In this document: in pieces, positions 28,318-37,362 of the stretch
Numbering within the stretch: the first letter of the stretch is position 1
Layout of the letters: each line of letters starts with the position of its first letter
NCBI GenBank assembly: GCA_963848375.1
Contig: CAWKDK010000014.1
Coordinates: forward strand, 310,001-374,000
DNA from: JAJPJE01 sp963848375
GTDB taxonomy: Bacteria > Acidobacteriota > Terriglobia > Terriglobales > Acidobacteriaceae
Direction: 5' to 3'
DNA length: 64,000 nucleotides
The notes under the pieces: model-generated
What the model was told of the DNA's origin: nothing
The model's input: the letters and a program-made list of their open reading frames with translations, nothing else
Databases searched by the model: none
Translations under genes and position numbers: made by a program

Positions 28318-30092
28318 TACTTTACGCACCTTCCTACTTCTTCGGTTTCGGCCTGGGCCGAAGCAATACTGTCGAGCGCATCCTGCTGTTCGTTGCGCAT
28401 GAATTCCGCGGTACCCCAGTCGCTGGTGACCGCGCCACGCGAGGCCGATGACACCATGCGCGCGTATTTTCCGAACACGCCGGTGGGATACTTCAATGCC
28501 GGTGGGCGCCACGTCTTCATGCGAGCACGAATCTCTTCCATCGTGAGTTCGACGGAGAGGCGGCGCGAGGGAACGTCGATCTCGATGATGTCGCCTTCGC
28601 GAATGGCTGCGATCGGTCCACCGCGCGCAGCTTCGGGAGCAACGTGGCCGGTGGTGAATCCATGAGTCGCGCCGGAGAAACGGCCGTCAGTGATGAGTGC
28701 AACGGAGTCGCCGAGTCCTGCGCCATTGATGGCGGCGGTGACGGCGAGCATCTCGCGCATACCGGGTCCACCGCGCGGTCCTTCGTAGCGAATGACGACA
28801 ACGTCGTTGGGTTTGATCTTGTTGTTCTGCACGGCGGCAAAGGCGTCTTCTTCGCAGTCGAAAACGCGAGCCGGACCGCGATGATGCGTGGTGTCGTGGC
28901 CGACGAGCTTGATCACGCAGCCTTCGGGCGCAAGATTGCCTTTCAGAATGACGAGGCCGCCGCTCTTCTTAATAGGATTGCTGAGCGGGCGGATGACTTC
29001 CTGGTTGGGAGTTTCTTTCGCCCTGTCAGCTTCTTCGCCGATGGTTTTCAGCGAAACCGTAAGTGCGTCGTTGTGCAGGTAATTGCCCTGCTTCAGACGC
29101 TGCGCGAGCAGCGGAATTCCGCCCGCGTTGTGCATGTCGGTGGCCATGAAGCGGCCGCCCGGCTTCAATTCGCAGAGTAGTGGCGTGCGCGCGCAAATCT
29201 TGTCGAAGTCATCGATATCGAGATCGACGCCAACTTCATGCGCAATCGCGAGCAGATGCAGGACGGCGTTGGTGGATCCGCCGCTGGCAGCCACGCTGGC
29301 GATGGCGTTTTCAATCGCATCGCGCGTGATGATTTGTTTGGGCTGCGTGTTGCGGCGGACGAGTTCCATCACCATGCGTCCGGCCTGGCGAGCAACGTCG
29401 AGCTTCTTCGCATCGACAGCAGGAACGCCGTTGAAGCCCATGGGCGAGATGCCGAGGAATTCACCCACGGTCGACATGGTGTTGGCCGTAAACTGACCGC
29501 CACAGGCGCCGGCGCCAGGGCAGGCGTGATCTTCAATGTCGCAGAGCTCGGCGTCGGTCATCTTGCCGCGGCCGTGAGCGCCGACGGCTTCGAATACGTC
29601 CTGAATGGAGACGTCGTGTCCCTGAAATTTGCCGGGGGCAATGGAGCCGCCATAGAGCATGAGTCCGGGGATATTGAGCCGGGCGAGCGCCATGATGGTG
29701 CCGGGGATGGTCTTGTCGCATCCGGAGAGGGCGATGACTCCGTCAAAGAGGTTGCCGCGAGCAACGAGTTCGATGGAGTCGGCGATGACTTCGCGGCTGA
29801 CGAGCGAGGCTTTCATGCCTTCGCTGCCCATGGTGATCCCGTCGGAGATGGAGACGGTATTGAACTCCATCGGCGTGCCGCCGGCTTCACGAATACCTTC
29901 TTTTACGGCTGCGGCGAGTTCACGCAGGTGATAGTTGCAGGGGCCGATTTCGATCCAGGTGTTAGCGACTCCGACGATGGGCTTACGCAGATCTTCGTCG
30001 GTAAATCCGATCGACTTCAACATGGCACGGGCGGGAGCGCGGTTGGGTCCATCGGTGATTCCGCCACTGTGCCTCTTGCCTTCAGTGCTCAT
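28317..30092 (-). CDS. ilvD: Dihydroxy-acid dehydratase
   Basis: Iron-sulfur enzyme that dehydrates 2,3-dihydroxy-isovalerate (or -methylvalerate) to the keto acid. 591 residues, full length. Cluster Cys are in IGPCNYHL, ALSGCDKTIPG and DHACPGAGACGGQFTANT, the pattern of [2Fe-2S]-type IlvD. First gene of the ilvD-ilvB-ilvN-ilvC operon; an attenuator with a leader peptide lies 31-201 bases upstream of the start. Confidence 0.96.
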
Positions 30093-30122
30093 TGCTGCTC
30101 CCTGGGAAAATCCCTATATGCG

Positions 30123-30155
30123 AAAAAGCCATCATCGCCGGTAGCGGATGATGGC
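30123..30155 (-). terminator. Attenuator terminator upstream of ilvD
   Basis: On the minus strand GCCATCATC (30155-30147), a 10-base loop, GATGATGGC (30136-30128) and TTTTT (30127-30123). Perfect 9-bp stem with U-tract, placed between the leader peptide and ilvD. Confidence 0.9.
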
Positions 30156-30189
30156 CTGTGAATCTGGTTGTTACGTCCTGGTCATCCGC
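30144..30189 (-). promoter_or_regulatory. ilv antiterminator stem
   Basis: On the minus strand GCGGATGA (30189-30182) is exactly complementary to TCATCCGC (30151-30144). The second arm overlaps the 5' arm of the terminator, so the two hairpins exclude each other. CTGACTG (30195-30189), overlapping the leader stop, can instead pair with CAGTCAG (30272-30266) early in the leader, giving a protector stem. Confidence 0.8.
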
Positions 30190-30191
30190 AG

Positions 30192-30293
30192 TCAGTTCGA
30201 GCGCGCCTCGCGAAGGCGCACGAGTACGGCGACTAGCGGTCCCAACGGGGAACGGCGCCGAAAATCTGACTGAAAGTTGGAGAAAGGACGCAT
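30192..30293 (-). CDS. ilv leader peptide (33 residues, Leu/Val-rich)
   Basis: A short frame from ATG 30293 to TGA 30192. Residues 17-27 read LGPLVAVLVRL, giving four Leu and three Val codons in eleven, as expected for a peptide that senses charged Leu/Val tRNA. Codons 26-30 lie in a small hairpin (GCGCCT/AGGCGC, plus-strand 30203-30208 and 30214-30219). No clear Shine-Dalgarno precedes the ATG (TCAAGCTTTT), a weak point. Its position 37 bases before a terminator with a competing antiterminator makes an attenuation leader the best reading. Confidence 0.75.
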   Translation of the reverse strand: MRPFSNFQSDFRRRSPLGPLVAVLVRLREARSN

Positions 30294-30353
30294 AAAAGCT
30301 TGAAAGGAGAGTAGTCGAGGGCTTCGACTAGCGTCAATCAAATTATTTGTTTT

Positions 30354-30365
30354 GCTTATATAAGC
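30354..30365. promoter_or_regulatory. Palindrome upstream of the ilv leader
   Basis: GCTTATATAAGC, a perfect 12-bp palindrome, with one half-site (TTGCTTAT) repeated near 30384. It lies about 60 bases before the leader ATG in an AT-rich stretch where a promoter is expected. It could be an operator or part of the promoter; no regulator can be assigned. Confidence 0.45.
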
Positions 30366-30474
30366 GAAACTAATTAGTAAGGATTGCTTATGGGCCCTGT
30401 TCGAAGTGGCATAGGGAGTGAGGGAGGGAAATGAGGCCCGTCTCCGGGAAAGACGGGCCTATGCGCGACGGTTG

Positions 30475-31086
30475 CTACTGTCTGATAGTGTTGTTGGCGG
30501 TGGTGCTGGATTTGGCAGCCGCGGCATTCTGCTTCGGTGTGATGCTCTCCGCCTGTTGCAAATGGCTTTGCAAAGTGGGCAGGGTAGTCTGCGCGAAGTT
30601 CTTCACGTCCGGGTCATTGGCGTGGGAGGCTTCTTTCTGAAAATCGGCAACGTCCTTCTTGTGGTCGGCCACCATGTAGTTCATGTAAGCCTTGTCGAAC
30701 TGCGCTCCTGACATCTTCTCGAGACGCGCTTTCTCCGCGGTATCTTTGGCGTCGGGCTGTGAAGGCAGTGTCACACCCTTCTCGCTGGCGACCTGCTTTA
30801 GCTGATCGTTTGCCTTGGTGTGGTCATCGACCATGCGCTGTCCAAAAGCCTTAACGTCGGGACTTTCAGCCTTCTGCTGCGCGAGTTGGCCAAGTTCGAC
30901 TTCGGCGGCACCGCCCTGGGCCGCCTCTTTCATGAATTTCTGGTCAGAGGCGCTGAGGGTGCTGTGGGTTGAGCTGGAGGCACTCTGACTGCCACCTGCC
31001 GTTTGTGCACTGCTGGTGATCGGGAGCACACATCCGAAAATCAAGAACGAAGCCAGGGTAGCCATAGAACTTTTGAGACAAAACAT
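30475..31086 (-). CDS. Exported DUF4142 protein
   Basis: A 203-residue protein with a signal peptide (MFCLKSSMATLASFLIFGCV) followed by a Ser/Thr-rich linker and a helical DUF4142 domain (ferritin-like fold). Typical stretches are DQKFMKEAAQGGAAEVELGQ, VKAFGQRMVDDHTKANDQL and YMNYMVADHKKDVADF. ATG 31086 is chosen because AGGAG lies six bases upstream and it gives the signal peptide. DUF4142 proteins are often linked to envelope stress; the exact function is unknown. Confidence 0.88.
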   Translation of the reverse strand: MFCLKSSMATLASFLIFGCVLPITSSAQTAGGSQSASSSTHSTLSASDQKFMKEAAQGGAAEVELGQLAQQKAESPDVKAFGQRMVDDHTKANDQLKQVASEKGVTLPSQPDAKDTAEKARLEKMSGAQFDKAYMNYMVADHKKDVADFQKEASHANDPDVKNFAQTTLPTLQSHLQQAESITPKQNAAAAKSSTTANNTIRQ

Positions 31087-31272
31087 CGGTTCTCCTTTTG
31101 GGTCTATCGCGCTGCGATGGTAAGTAGACCAATCGTCCGCGCGATCGCCGGTCGCACACAGTTTATGTATGGCGAAAACGGTTTTGTTAACTTCGATGAG
31201 GGCCGGAGGAGAAGAGATCGCTACTCTGAAGCGGCACAAAATGTGGCATGGACGGTGCCGTATTCGGCAGCG

Positions 31273-31893
31273 CTATGGCGCAGGGACAGCCGGGCAACCT
31301 TTGAAATAGACCATGCTGAGTGCTTCCAGGCCAGCGACGCGGACAGGATAGGGTTCGAACAGTGTCGTCTGGAAGGCTGATCGGAAAAGCAATTCCCATT
31401 GCGCCAGAGGGCGAGCGTACTTTCCACGATCCCATTGTGCCATCTTGCGCGCAAGAAAAGGGTGCTCCGGCAATACCAGTTCCAGAATGTGAATGCGGCC
31501 ATCGGTGGTGAGTAACGTCGAGAGATGTTGCAGCAGATTGTGAACGGCGTCGTCGGGAAGATGATGAAGAAGGCTGTTCACGAAAATGAAGTCATATCGC
31601 TCGGCAGAGCTGACACGATACTTGGTTACATCGGCTACTACAAAGTTTCTTCGAAAGCGGCGTTGCGCCTGACGAATGTACGCGGGGTTGATATCCATGC
31701 CGGTGTAGTCAACGTCGGCAAAGAGAGCCGTGTTGGTGCCCGGCCCGCAGCCGACATCAAGGACGCGATGGACCGTACGCAAATCATTATGAGCGAGGAC
31801 TGGCGTTAACTTTTTGCGCGTGAAAGGCGCTTGGACGAGGCGGAATACAAGCGGGTTTTCTAGGACGCGCTCTTTAAGACTCACTGACGCCAC
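31273..31893 (-). CDS. SAM-dependent class I methyltransferase
   Basis: A 206-residue methyltransferase with motif I VLDVGCGPGTNTALF, motif II-like YTGMDINPAYI and FVVADVTKY, and the post-motif FIFVNSLLHHLPDDAV. The substrate is unknown; the fold resembles the Methyltransf_11/12 group. The start is GTG 31893, inside the last codons of the upstream glycosyltransferase gene (13-base overlap), so both are probably one transcript and it may act on a lipid-linked or envelope product. Confidence 0.85.
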   Translation of the reverse strand: MASVSLKERVLENPLVFRLVQAPFTRKKLTPVLAHNDLRTVHRVLDVGCGPGTNTALFADVDYTGMDINPAYIRQAQRRFRRNFVVADVTKYRVSSAERYDFIFVNSLLHHLPDDAVHNLLQHLSTLLTTDGRIHILELVLPEHPFLARKMAQWDRGKYARPLAQWELLFRSAFQTTLFEPYPVRVAGLEALSMVYFKGCPAVPAP

Positions 31894-33852
31894 CTTACCT
31901 GGAATTCGCCGACCGTTTGAACGTTTGGGAATTGCACAGCGAGAGCCTGAATGAGCCCCGGGCTCAAGGGTTGAGAGAAGTACGGCTGTTCACGAACTGC
32001 GATGACGTTGACTCGATTGCGAGCGATGGCGTCGAGGATGTTCTGGTTGCGATTGATTGTGTCCTGGTCGAGGAAGTCGAAGAGCGTTCGCGTCGGATTT
32101 CGTTTTCCGGCCAGAAAGTACACTTCGGGGGCGTCCGGCCCTGCGTAGATGTAGTTGCCAGTCGCGTGTTGCTGGATGAGCGGGATCAGCTGAGCATATT
32201 CGTCTGCAAGTTGAGGATCGACGCGCAAAGCGCCGCCACGCGGCAGGGTGAGCGTCACAGTCTGCTGATTGGGCGCATAACGCAGTCCGAGGTTATAGAT
32301 GAAGCCGGGTGTAGCGCGAAAAATCCAGAACGCGAGATAGAAGATCAGGACGGCCGCGAAGACAAAGTCATTCCGCGAAGGGCGCAGCGAACTGAGTCCG
32401 ACGACTGCGAGGAGGATCAGCGGCGTGACATAGCAGAAGTAGACGGGCGCCGCGAAAGGGAACTGGATGAGAGAGGTAAGCGCGAGGACGGAGATCAGCA
32501 GGAACAGCTGTTGTCGCTTCGTTGCCTCCAAGTTGGTGGCATACGCCAGCACGATCACTGCTATGACGGCGGTGACGGGAACCAGCAATACCATGGACGA
32601 CCAGATAAAGCTGTAGATTGGCCGCACCGGCCCGGAGGCAGCGATCAGTCCGAACAGAACGCAAACGAGAATGATTTGCTGCCTTCGTGAGAAAGTCCGG
32701 CCCTTGCTCGCAAGGTAGAGGATCGTACCCAAGACTGCGGTTGCGATCAGGTTCATCGCGCGCAGATGCGTAGGATGAAGCGCGGCGAAGCTGAACCGTT
32801 TGGTGGGCGCGACAAAGACTCCCACAAGAAAGCTGTGTAGGGCGCCGGCGCGTGCGTAAGGAATTAGAAAAGCGATGACGGGGACAAGGAATCCTGCAAG
32901 AACGGGCAAGAGGAGACCAACGAGTGCGTCGGAAGCGGTTGCGGCTGGGTCCGCGCGAGTAATTGAACTCGCTCCAGAGCAGGTAGAGAGCAACCGATAC
33001 GCCCGGAAGGATGAAGTGGGCGACGTATGCGGGATTGGCACTGGCGACTGTCTTGAAAAGCACAACCACAAACGCCAGCAGGCCGGCAGTAATGAAGATG
33101 GAATAACCTGCAACGCCGCGACGTGGTGACGACGACTGCGATTCCGTCTGCTCCAGGAAGATGAGGAAGAGAAATACGGCCGCGAGAAAGTAGAGTCCAG
33201 AGATCTTGGCGAGAAAGGAGAGTCCTGCGCACAGTCCCGCAATGGCGAGCCACCAGCGGTTACGACTCTCGAGGAAGCGAAGTACAGCGGCAGTCCCGAA
33301 GGTCGCGAAGAACAGGTTGTACCACGAGGGCACTGGTGCCGAATAAACAGGCACGCTGGCTGCGACCGCCAAAAATGTGATCAGGCCAGCTGCGAGCGGG
33401 GGAACCAACCGAGAGGCTATATAGAAGAGGGCTGGTACCCAGGCGAGGAAGAACAGGAACAGCATCCAGCGCAGAGTGGCAAAGTTCGCTCCCGACACGC
33501 GGAAGGCAGCAGCATTCAGGTACGTGAGGCCGCCCGTGTAGAGTTCGTCGAAATCACGGTGCGGCATTTCGCCCTGTAGTACGCGCTGCGCGCTCGAGGC
33601 GAATGTACCGTCGTCATGCGGCACCCAACCACGTTTCAGCAGCGCGCCTTCGTAAGCGGCACAAGCCAGCCAAACCAGGAGCAAGATGAGCGCCGGCCGC
33701 AGTCCGCGAGTGCCGCGGACGTGAACCCGCCCGGTCGTGAGAACGCGGTCTTCGATTAAGGACAAGCAGCTTGCCAGTTGCCAGCGCGGGCGCCGCAACT
33801 CTCCACAGTTGAAATTAGTGTACGAGTTTTCGCACTGAACTTCATCTGGCAT
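31881..33852 (-). CDS. Polytopic membrane glycosyltransferase (GT39/ArnT-like), frameshifted
   Basis: Integral membrane protein with about ten helices and a soluble C-terminal part. The N-terminal half carries the GT39/GT83-like catalytic loop (HDDGTFASSAQRVLQGEMPH-like sequence, then DFDELYTGGLTYL after the first helix). The second half is in another frame from near 32960 (ASDALVGLLLPVLAG onward) and ends in a periplasmic domain. One extra base near 32950-32970 (SEFNYSRG joined to PAATASDA) restores one protein of about 650 residues. ATG 33852 is used; a later GTG just before the first helix is possible. Likely uses polyprenyl-phosphate sugars; the acceptor is unknown. Confidence 0.75.
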
Positions 33853-33888
33853 AGACGTGGGGTTTGCGCCCGAGATTAGACTTGAGCG

Positions 33889-34866
33889 ATGCGACTCCCG
33901 GAAGAGCTTAGGGCAGCGATCGAGATCGAAACAGAAGCAATTCCGCATCGCGATCTGACGCTTGCGGTAGCTGAGCTAACAGAGTCTTACAAACAGGGAA
34001 GCGCCGGTGGTCCGGCAATCAATTCAGCGGCGAAGCTGGGAGCGTACCTGCAGGTACGGATGCCAGCGACGTTTGCCGCGAATTGGCGAGTGTTCCAGGA
34101 AATCGCTGCGCTTGCATCCGAGTGGCAACCACGTTCGGTGCTGGATCTGGGTGCGGGTCCGGGAACGGCGATGTGGGCGGCAGCGGAGGTCATGCCGCAA
34201 ATCGAAAGCTTCGGGTTGGTCGAGCGGGATCGAAAGATATTGGAAGCGGGACGCCGCTTAGCCCAGAGCAGTCCAATACAAGCTGTGCGCGAAGCTGTGT
34301 GGCTGCCGTCCGATCTCTGCGAAAACGCGGCCGCCGCTGCAGATCTGGTCGTGATCTCGTATGCATTGGGAGAACTGGCGCTGCAACAGCGTCGATCCGC
34401 GATTGAGTTTGCATGGTCACGTACGAAGCAGATGCTCGTTGTGATTGGTCCGGGTACGCCGGTCGATTTCCGAACGATTCTGGATGCACGGACACAACTG
34501 CTCGGATTGGGCGCGCACCTACTTGCACCGTGTCCGCATGAATCCGCATGCCCGATGGAAGATGGGAGCGACTGGTGTCACTTTTCGCAGCGACTGGAGA
34601 GGACGTCGGACCACCGGCGCTTGAAAGCGGGCGCATTGGGATACGAAGACGAGAAATTCTCGTACGTGGTCGCCAGTCGCGCTGCACCGACGCGAGCATC
34701 GGCGCGGATCCTACGACATCCGCAGAAGCACAGCGGACATGTGCAGCTCAGACTATGCACCGGCTCAGGGCTTGTGCAGCTGACCGTGACGAAATCGCAA
34801 AAGGAAAGTTATCGGCACGCGCGGAAAGCAGAATGGGGCGACCCGTGGAATGCGGCTGCAGACTGA
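33889..34866 (+). CDS. Rsm22-like small-subunit rRNA methyltransferase family protein
   Basis: A 325-residue protein of the Rsm22 family (bacterial relatives of a mitoribosomal small-subunit methyltransferase). Seen: SAM motif VLDLGAGPGTAMWAAAE, the helical N-terminus with SAAKLGAYLQVRMPATFA, and the Cys/His cluster CPHESACPM...DWCHFSQRL, which in the family binds metal. It is divergent from the glycosyltransferase gene. The start ATG lacks a strong ribosome-binding site. Enzymatic activity has not been shown for most members. Confidence 0.85.
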   Translation: MRLPEELRAAIEIETEAIPHRDLTLAVAELTESYKQGSAGGPAINSAAKLGAYLQVRMPATFAANWRVFQEIAALASEWQPRSVLDLGAGPGTAMWAAAEVMPQIESFGLVERDRKILEAGRRLAQSSPIQAVREAVWLPSDLCENAAAAADLVVISYALGELALQQRRSAIEFAWSRTKQMLVVIGPGTPVDFRTILDARTQLLGLGAHLLAPCPHESACPMEDGSDWCHFSQRLERTSDHRRLKAGALGYEDEKFSYVVASRAAPTRASARILRHPQKHSGHVQLRLCTGSGLVQLTVTKSQKESYRHARKAEWGDPWNAAAD

Positions 34867-34912
34867 AAGAGCGCGGCCGCCGCAAGTCCGCATTTAATAT
34901 GCAAAGCTTACT

Positions 34913-35671
34913 ATGCAGACCATGATTCCGAGTGACAAGCCGCCGTACACGCTATTGCAGGCATTGCGCGATTGGTGGGCCGAACGACACCCGAAGTTCG
35001 GGACAATGGGAAGCCTGCGTCAATTCGGAAAAGAGATGTTCGAGTTCCTGCGCGAGTCCACACCCGAGCGCGAGCGCCTTCGTTACGGAGATCTCGATTA
35101 TGACTGGGAGCATCGCGTGAATACCACAGAAGCTGCCGTATCGACGCGAGCCAGGCTGATCGGGACGCTGGCGGGGTCGCTCTATCAGCCGACGGAACCA
35201 GCCGTGTTTCGCGAGATGCTGTCGTCGCTGCCGATTAACTATCGCGACTTTACGTTTATCGACATCGGATCGGGGAAGGGCAGAACCTTGCTGATGGCGT
35301 CCGATTATCCCTTCCGGCAGATCATTGGGGTCGAACTGTTGCCGGAACTGCACAGGATCGCGCAGGAAAATATTCGCAAATACAAGAACGAGAATCAGAA
35401 GTCGTTTGCGATTGAGTCACAGTGCGTGAATGCGCGCGAGTTCGTGTTGCCGGAAGACCCGATGGTGCTTTACCTGTTCAATCCGCTACCGGAGCTGGGG
35501 ATGCGGTCGCTGCTGGCGAACCTGGAAAGATCGTTGAAGGCGCGCCCGCGAGATGTGTACTTCGTCTACCACAACCCGGAGCACCGGGCGTGGCTGGAAA
35601 ATTCATCGTTACGGGAATTCACGGGCACCCACCAATTTGTGATTTACCGCAGCGTTGAGCGGGGTGCCTGA
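34913..35671 (+). CDS. SAM-dependent methyltransferase (DOT1-like class I fold)
   Basis: A 252-residue protein. After a basic N-terminus, the SAM site reads FTFIDIGSGKGRTLLMASDY, with IIGVELLPELHRIAQENI as the acidic loop and YLFNPLPELGM in place of the catalytic NPPY-like motif. This pattern is common in a family of uncharacterised bacterial methyltransferases. ATG 34922 is an alternative start. It is probably co-transcribed with the Rsm22-like gene 46 bases upstream. Confidence 0.8.
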   Translation: MQTMIPSDKPPYTLLQALRDWWAERHPKFGTMGSLRQFGKEMFEFLRESTPERERLRYGDLDYDWEHRVNTTEAAVSTRARLIGTLAGSLYQPTEPAVFREMLSSLPINYRDFTFIDIGSGKGRTLLMASDYPFRQIIGVELLPELHRIAQENIRKYKNENQKSFAIESQCVNAREFVLPEDPMVLYLFNPLPELGMRSLLANLERSLKARPRDVYFVYHNPEHRAWLENSSLREFTGTHQFVIYRSVERGA

Positions 35672-36056
35672 GAGACTCGCGCCAAGCGAGTTGCGCGGGC
35701 GTTGGCGAGATACAGGTCCGAGATGGACTCGCCAAAGGTGTCCGAGACTTTAGTTACGTTGGTTACGTGTCAGGTGTCCGATAGCCTTGCCTGTGAAGTT
35801 AGCCGACTTCATGATTGAACATTCATTCATAGAACAATCATTCGGTACGAAGATACATTTGGCGGTAATCCTTTCGAATAGCAATTGTCCTTCCCCACGG
35901 ATGTGACGCAAGTACCGTTACCTCCAGGTGTACCGGAGTAATTTGAAGGCGTGCCCCTCCCCCAGTAGTCTCAGCAACGCTAATGAACCGTTTAGCGGAA
36001 TTAGCCGCATCCGGATATTTCCGCATGGCTGTTATGAGTCGGGGATAGATAAGAAG
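35672..36056. other. 385-base intergenic stretch
   Basis: No recognisable gene or terminator. CATTCATTCATAG (around 35820) is a short direct repeat. A minus-strand frame of 96 codons (35838-36128) has no family pattern and overlaps the first pseudopilin gene. Confidence 0.5.
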
Positions 36057-36634
36057 TATGAAGAAAAGAGATACAGAGCGCGGATTCAGTCTGATTGGAA
36101 TTGCTGGTGACTGTCGTGATCGTAACAATCGTGTTTGCGGTTTGCCGTGATCCAGATTGTTCCCGCATTAAGGTCCGCACATATGGACACAGCCAGCTCA
36201 ACGATTCAAAACCAACTCAGGGCGGCCAGAGCGAAGGCGATCGCGGAGCGCGGCGAAGTTATCGTGATTTTCAATTCGACTGGCACGATAGCAACCACTG
36301 CGCCGAACATAACTGGATTTGTGCCGGTTACTGTTCCACTTCCAAGCGATGTGCAGTTCTATATCTATCCGGGTCTGCCGAATACCCCCGACAACTTTGC
36401 GCCTGCAGGCGAATGCCATCGATTTCGATCAGAGCTGGAGCAGCAGGCAATTCTTTAAAGATACGCTTCGAGCCTAACGGATCGGCGATTGACGATTCAG
36501 GCAGCCTGAACAATGGTGCGGTCTACATCGCGCAGACCAATAACCTCAATTCGCAGAGGGCGATCACGTTGCTGGGAGCCACGGCTCGGGTGCGGACCTG
36601 GCGGACTGACCTGAAGAATGGAGTTGCGACAGAG
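36057..36634 (+). pseudogene. FimT/GspH-type pseudopilin, frameshifted
   Basis: Starts MKKRDTERGFSLI, a prepilin cleavage site (G/FSLIE), but one extra G at about 36102 shifts the frame before ELLVTVVIVTIVFAV, the hydrophobic N-terminal helix. The body continues in pieces: STIQNQLRAARAKAIAERGE (frame from 36135), then SGSLNNGAVYIAQTNNLNS and RAITLLGATARVRTWR at the end, which match the GspH/FimT C-terminal pattern. At least three shifts are needed to rebuild it. First gene of a minor-pilin cluster. Confidence 0.75.
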
Positions 36635-37148
36635 ATGGAATTGAACGACAAAGAAGTCGCAATCGGGCTTTACGCTGATCGAAGCGGTGTTCGCGGCTTT
36701 GATCGTGACAGTCGCGTTAGTGTCGTTGCTGGCGCTATTTGGATTGGCGGTGAAGGTCGTCGACCAGTGTCACGGCTGGACACACAAGCGCGCGATCAGG
36801 CACAGCAGGTGGTTGAATCGATTTTTGCTGCGCGCAATGCCGGATCGTTGAGCTTCAGCGCGATCCAGAACGTGAGCACGATCCGAACGGGGTGTTTGTC
36901 GACGGCTATCAGAACATGTACAAGCCGGGGCTGACGGCGTTCCGGGACGACCGACGATGACACGTCGGTCTGCAGACCGATGCGGCCGGCAATCCGCTGT
37001 CAAGTATGAGCGGCAAATCTTGATTCAGCCGGTTCCTCTGCGACGGCTACACCGAATCCGAACGTTCGCAGCCTGACGTAAATATTCAATACCTACTTCG
37101 GGTGACAAGAACTATAGCCAACAGACATATATCTCCACGTATCGTTGA
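36635..37148 (+). pseudogene. PilV-type minor pseudopilin, frameshifted
   Basis: ATG 36635 gives MELNDKE. One extra base then shifts to SQSGFTLIEAVFAALI and VTVALVSLLALFGLAVKV, a clear prepilin cleavage site plus helix of PilV type. The remainder needs several frame changes and ends TYISTYR-stop at 37146-37148. The same C-terminal sequence recurs 207 bases downstream, showing a duplicated junction. Confidence 0.7.
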
Positions 37149-37167
37149 GGAGGAGAAGGGGTTCCTG

Positions 37168-37309
37168 ATGCGCAAAGCGGCTAAGACAAGGACGCAACAG
37201 GTTTTACGCTTGATGGAAGCAATGGTGCATGGCGTCAGGTACTGGTGATATAGGGGCAGGGTTGATGCTCTTTAAGCAGGCCTCTTTTACGGGCCGGTCG
37301 ACCATGTAA
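37168..37309 (+). pseudogene. Degenerate PilW-type fragment (first copy)
   Basis: Reads MRKAAKTRTQQ, then with one shift GFTLMEAMV and GAGLMLFKQASFTGRSTM. This parallels GFTLLEALVAMVVG and GAGFMLFQSASSTSRSTM of the next gene. After RSTM it does not continue as PilW but runs into a second copy of the PilV C-terminus (MSEQTYISTYR-stop, 37319-37354). Only about 45 codons remain. Confidence 0.65.
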
Positions 37310-37362
37310 ACAGAAATATGAGCGAGCAGACGTACATTTCAACGTACCGCTGAGGAACAGTC

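Noticed and set aside
29238..30161. Open frame of 307 codons opposite ilvD
   Set aside because: Antisense shadow running into the attenuator; no motif.
35838..36128. Minus-strand gene of 96 codons between the methyltransferase and the pilin cluster
   Set aside because: No domain pattern or ribosome-binding site, and it overlaps the prepilin leader of the FimT-type gene.
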